From: DAOTTW01 sp034437615
GTDB lineage: Bacteria; Chloroflexota; Anaerolineae; Aggregatilineales; Phototrophicaceae
Length of the DNA stretch: 24,535 nt
Direction of reading: 5' to 3'
Assembly: GCA_034437615.1 (NCBI GenBank)
Contig: DAOTTW010000258.1
Span: forward strand, 1 to 24,535
Part shown: piece by piece, positions 22,644 through 24,535 of the stretch
Position numbering within the stretch: the first letter of the stretch is position 1
Layout of the letters: each line of letters opens with the position of its first letter
The notes under the pieces: generated by a model
What the model saw: the letters and a program-made list of their open reading frames with translations, nothing else
Told to the model about the DNA's origin: nothing
Database searches by the model: none
Translations under genes and position numbers: made by a program

Positions 22644-24535
22644 ATGGTCAACTTCAATAGCGATTTCGGCGCAGGGTTCATCGGTGGGCTAATCACAGGC
22701 GTTGCGTTGATCCGCCTTTGGCAACGCTTCCAACGCTTACGAGAGGCCAACCAGCAGAGTTATCGGCGTATGACACGCGGCAACCAAGCTCTGCGCGTGA
22801 TTGATCGGCGCTATGTCAACCATTTCATCAAAATGGCACAGGCCAATCACCTCGTTGGGGACCGTGTGCGGCTGACGGAGGTGCTGGTCGAGCCACGTTT
22901 CATCCGCGCACCAGAACTCATCCGCAAGCCGGATGACGAGCAAGAGGCGACGACCAACGTGTTTCAGGTCGTGCCACAAATTCACGATTACCCGTTTTTG
23001 CACGCGCCCTATAACATCCCCACATTGAGCATAGAAGACCTCGGTAGCGGTGAGCGCAATATCGCCCTGTTAGGCTTGCCCGGTTCAGGCCGCACGACAG
23101 CGTTACTGACGATTGGCCTGTGGGCGCTGCGCATGGTGGATTTTGCCGCGAGAACGCCGGATGCCGATGAGACCGATGCAGAGGGCAACTTCTTGGACGA
23201 GGCCGCGCAGATGTTTGAGGAAAACGAAGGCGCGGCCACAGGCCAATTGCCGACTGCCCAACGTGCAGAGCGCGTCCGTAACCGCGCACGGGCACGCATG
23301 TCGCAGGCGGTGCGCGTGCGTTCACGGCGCGGCGACGGCGACGACGATCAGTTCATTGTGCCCAGCTTCCGCGATTACGCGCCGTTGTACGTTCACCTGG
23401 GGGATGTGGACCTGAGCCGCTTCGGGCGGCGCATTGACCCGGCAGAACCGCTTGTTGATGCGCTGCAACGCGATCTGGGCAGTGTGGCGCGTAAGACGAC
23501 GCCGCGCAGTGTGTATCGTTTGCTAGCGCGTAATCAGGCGCTGGTGCTGATAGATGGCTATGACGACCTGCCACAAGCCGAACGGGAGCAAAAAATGGCC
23601 TGGATACAGGCATTCGTGAGCACCTACGGCGATAACTTCATCATCATCGCTGCCCCGCCCAACGGCTATCAGCCCTTGAACGCTGTCGGCGTCGCCCCCG
23701 TGTATTTACGCCCCTGGAGCGACCAACAGCTTGACCAGCTTACACGCGGCTGGGCGCAGCAATGGCCACAGATCGCCGGCGAAGCGCAACCCCCTGATGG
23801 CCTGGTGGCGCGTCTGCGTTTTGATAGCCGCGCATTGCCTGCTTTTGATGCGGCGCTGAAAGCCCGTTCGATGTTTAGCGGCGGCAGCACCAGCCGGGGC
23901 GACTGGATCAAGGAATATTTGCAAGAGCGCATTGAACAGTATGAGGGCTGGTTGCCACTGCTCAAGCGTGCGGCCTCTGTCCAATTGGACGAGGGTTACA
24001 TCACGCGCTCACGGCTTATCAATTTAGAGGTCGAGGACCCGCTTGGGGTGCCCTCACGCCGTAGAAGCCGCCAAACAGATACAGACATAGCGACGGCAGA
24101 CGCAGCCGAGGCCATCAGCAATGCAGGGCGTCGGCGCATCGCCAGCGAACAGGGGCGCTTCCTGCGCATGTTGCAGCGCAAAAATCTGTTGCTGAGCTTC
24201 AGCGCTGGGCGCTATCAATTCCGGCATCCGTTTATTGCGGCGTATCTGGCTGGCTTGTGGTTGGAGGACCGCGATAGCACGACGCTGGTGGACCGGATGC
24301 AGCAAGCTGGCTGGCAGAAGGGCATCGCCTACGCTGGCCAGCACATCCCGCTTGATTTGGCCGTACAGCACCGCCTGAGCGATACCAGCGACATCCTACA
24401 GACCAACCTGCTGACGATCACAGGCTGGCTGACATACCTGGAAAGCGATACGGCCTGGCGTGGCAATTTGCTGCGTTACCTGGGCACGTTGTTCGTTGCC
24501 CCGAACCAATGGTCACTGATGCGGGAGCGCATCGC
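22644..24535 (+). CDS. Membrane-anchored NACHT/STAND-like NTPase (3' partial)
   Basis: 630 codons are open from the ATG at 22644 to the window end, with no stop. AAGGGG (22628-22633) lies 10 nt upstream and overlaps the previous stop. A hydrophobic helix at ~9-26 (GAGFIGGLITGVALIRLW) is followed by basic residues, which suggests an N-terminal membrane anchor with the rest in the cytoplasm. The Walker A loop is GLPGSGRTT (144-152), with Arg150 where Lys is expected. An acidic then Arg-rich insertion (~165-230) comes next. Walker B is ALVLIDGYDDLP (Asp304; NACHT style DGxD[DE]), and a sensor-like strand is FIIIAAPPNGYQ. RYQFRHPFIAAYLAG (near 530) is the helix that closes many NACHT modules. The downstream sensing region is cut off. 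STAND proteins are signal-triggered switches, often in defence or regulation; here the trigger and output are unknown. Confidence 0.78.
   Translation, partial: MVNFNSDFGAGFIGGLITGVALIRLWQRFQRLREANQQSYRRMTRGNQALRVIDRRYVNHFIKMAQANHLVGDRVRLTEVLVEPRFIRAPELIRKPDDEQEATTNVFQVVPQIHDYPFLHAPYNIPTLSIEDLGSGERNIALLGLPGSGRTTALLTIGLWALRMVDFAARTPDADETDAEGNFLDEAAQMFEENEGAATGQLPTAQRAERVRNRARARMSQAVRVRSRRGDGDDDQFIVPSFRDYAPLYVHLGDVDLSRFGRRIDPAEPLVDALQRDLGSVARKTTPRSVYRLLARNQALVLIDGYDDLPQAEREQKMAWIQAFVSTYGDNFIIIAAPPNGYQPLNAVGVAPVYLRPWSDQQLDQLTRGWAQQWPQIAGEAQPPDGLVARLRFDSRALPAFDAALKARSMFSGGSTSRGDWIKEYLQERIEQYEGWLPLLKRAASVQLDEGYITRSRLINLEVEDPLGVPSRRRSRQTDTDIATADAAEAISNAGRRRIASEQGRFLRMLQRKNLLLSFSAGRYQFRHPFIAAYLAGLWLEDRDSTTLVDRMQQAGWQKGIAYAGQHIPLDLAVQHRLSDTSDILQTNLLTITGWLTYLESDTAWRGNLLRYLGTLFVAPNQWSLMRERI

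Overview
The window is a stretch of ordinary bacterial chromosome. It probably comes from a Chloroflexota bacterium, most likely Anaerolineae-like; this is an inference from gene content, since no 16S rRNA or marker phylogeny is present. The pointers are a Thr-rich surface stalk with TNTATDT-type repeats and a C-terminal membrane anchor, a membrane-anchored VanW-domain protein, PD40 propeller and C39/TPR secreted proteins, a GT-C-like membrane protein next to a polyprenyl-phosphate sugar transferase, and a small 'TYGELA...GMPG.GFF' protein of a type I recall from Roseiflexus/Chloroflexus relatives. There is no integrase, transposase, CRISPR array or phage module, and coding density is high.

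Layout. 1-3180 (+): 3' part of a Thr/Ala/Gln-rich anchored stalk protein, then a VanW-domain membrane protein. 3186-3740 (-): Uma2-family nuclease-like protein. 3872-7117 (+): UvrB, then a secreted C39-peptidase/TPR protein. 7118-7450: repeat-bearing spacer, then a tRNA-Gly(GCC) with a clear promoter and a terminator. 7454-10206 (-): small two-knuckle zinc protein, secreted glucose/sorbosone-dehydrogenase-like protein, unknown membrane protein. 10409-12097 (+): TolB/PD40-like propeller and a beta-phosphoglucomutase-like HAD enzyme. 12140-14350 (-): small charged protein, membrane thioredoxin and a secreted HEXXH metalloprotease-like protein; the last two genes abut exactly. 14527-15375 (+): methyltransferase-like protein. 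15376-21750 (-): surface-glycan block made of RNase HII (overlapping its neighbour), a dolichyl-phosphate-sugar-synthase-like GT2, a second GT2, a small conserved protein with an odd start, a polyprenyl glycosylphosphotransferase and a GT-C-like polytopic protein. 21918-24535 (+): coiled-coil zinc-ribbon protein followed by a membrane-anchored NACHT-like NTPase that runs off the window.

How the genes fit together. The minus-strand block looks like machinery that loads a sugar onto a lipid carrier, extends it and transfers it, with rnhB carried along. Many of the other products are exported or membrane-bound (stalk, VanW, C39/TPR, dehydrogenase, TolB-like, metalloprotease, thioredoxin), so much of the window serves the cell envelope. 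The points most worth a second look are the NACHT-like NTPase with Arg in place of the Walker A Lys and its zinc-ribbon partner behind a palindromic operator candidate, a repeat family with two alternative folds just after two stop codons, a conserved gene whose expected N-terminus lies upstream of its only ATG, and the coupled metalloprotease/thioredoxin pair.
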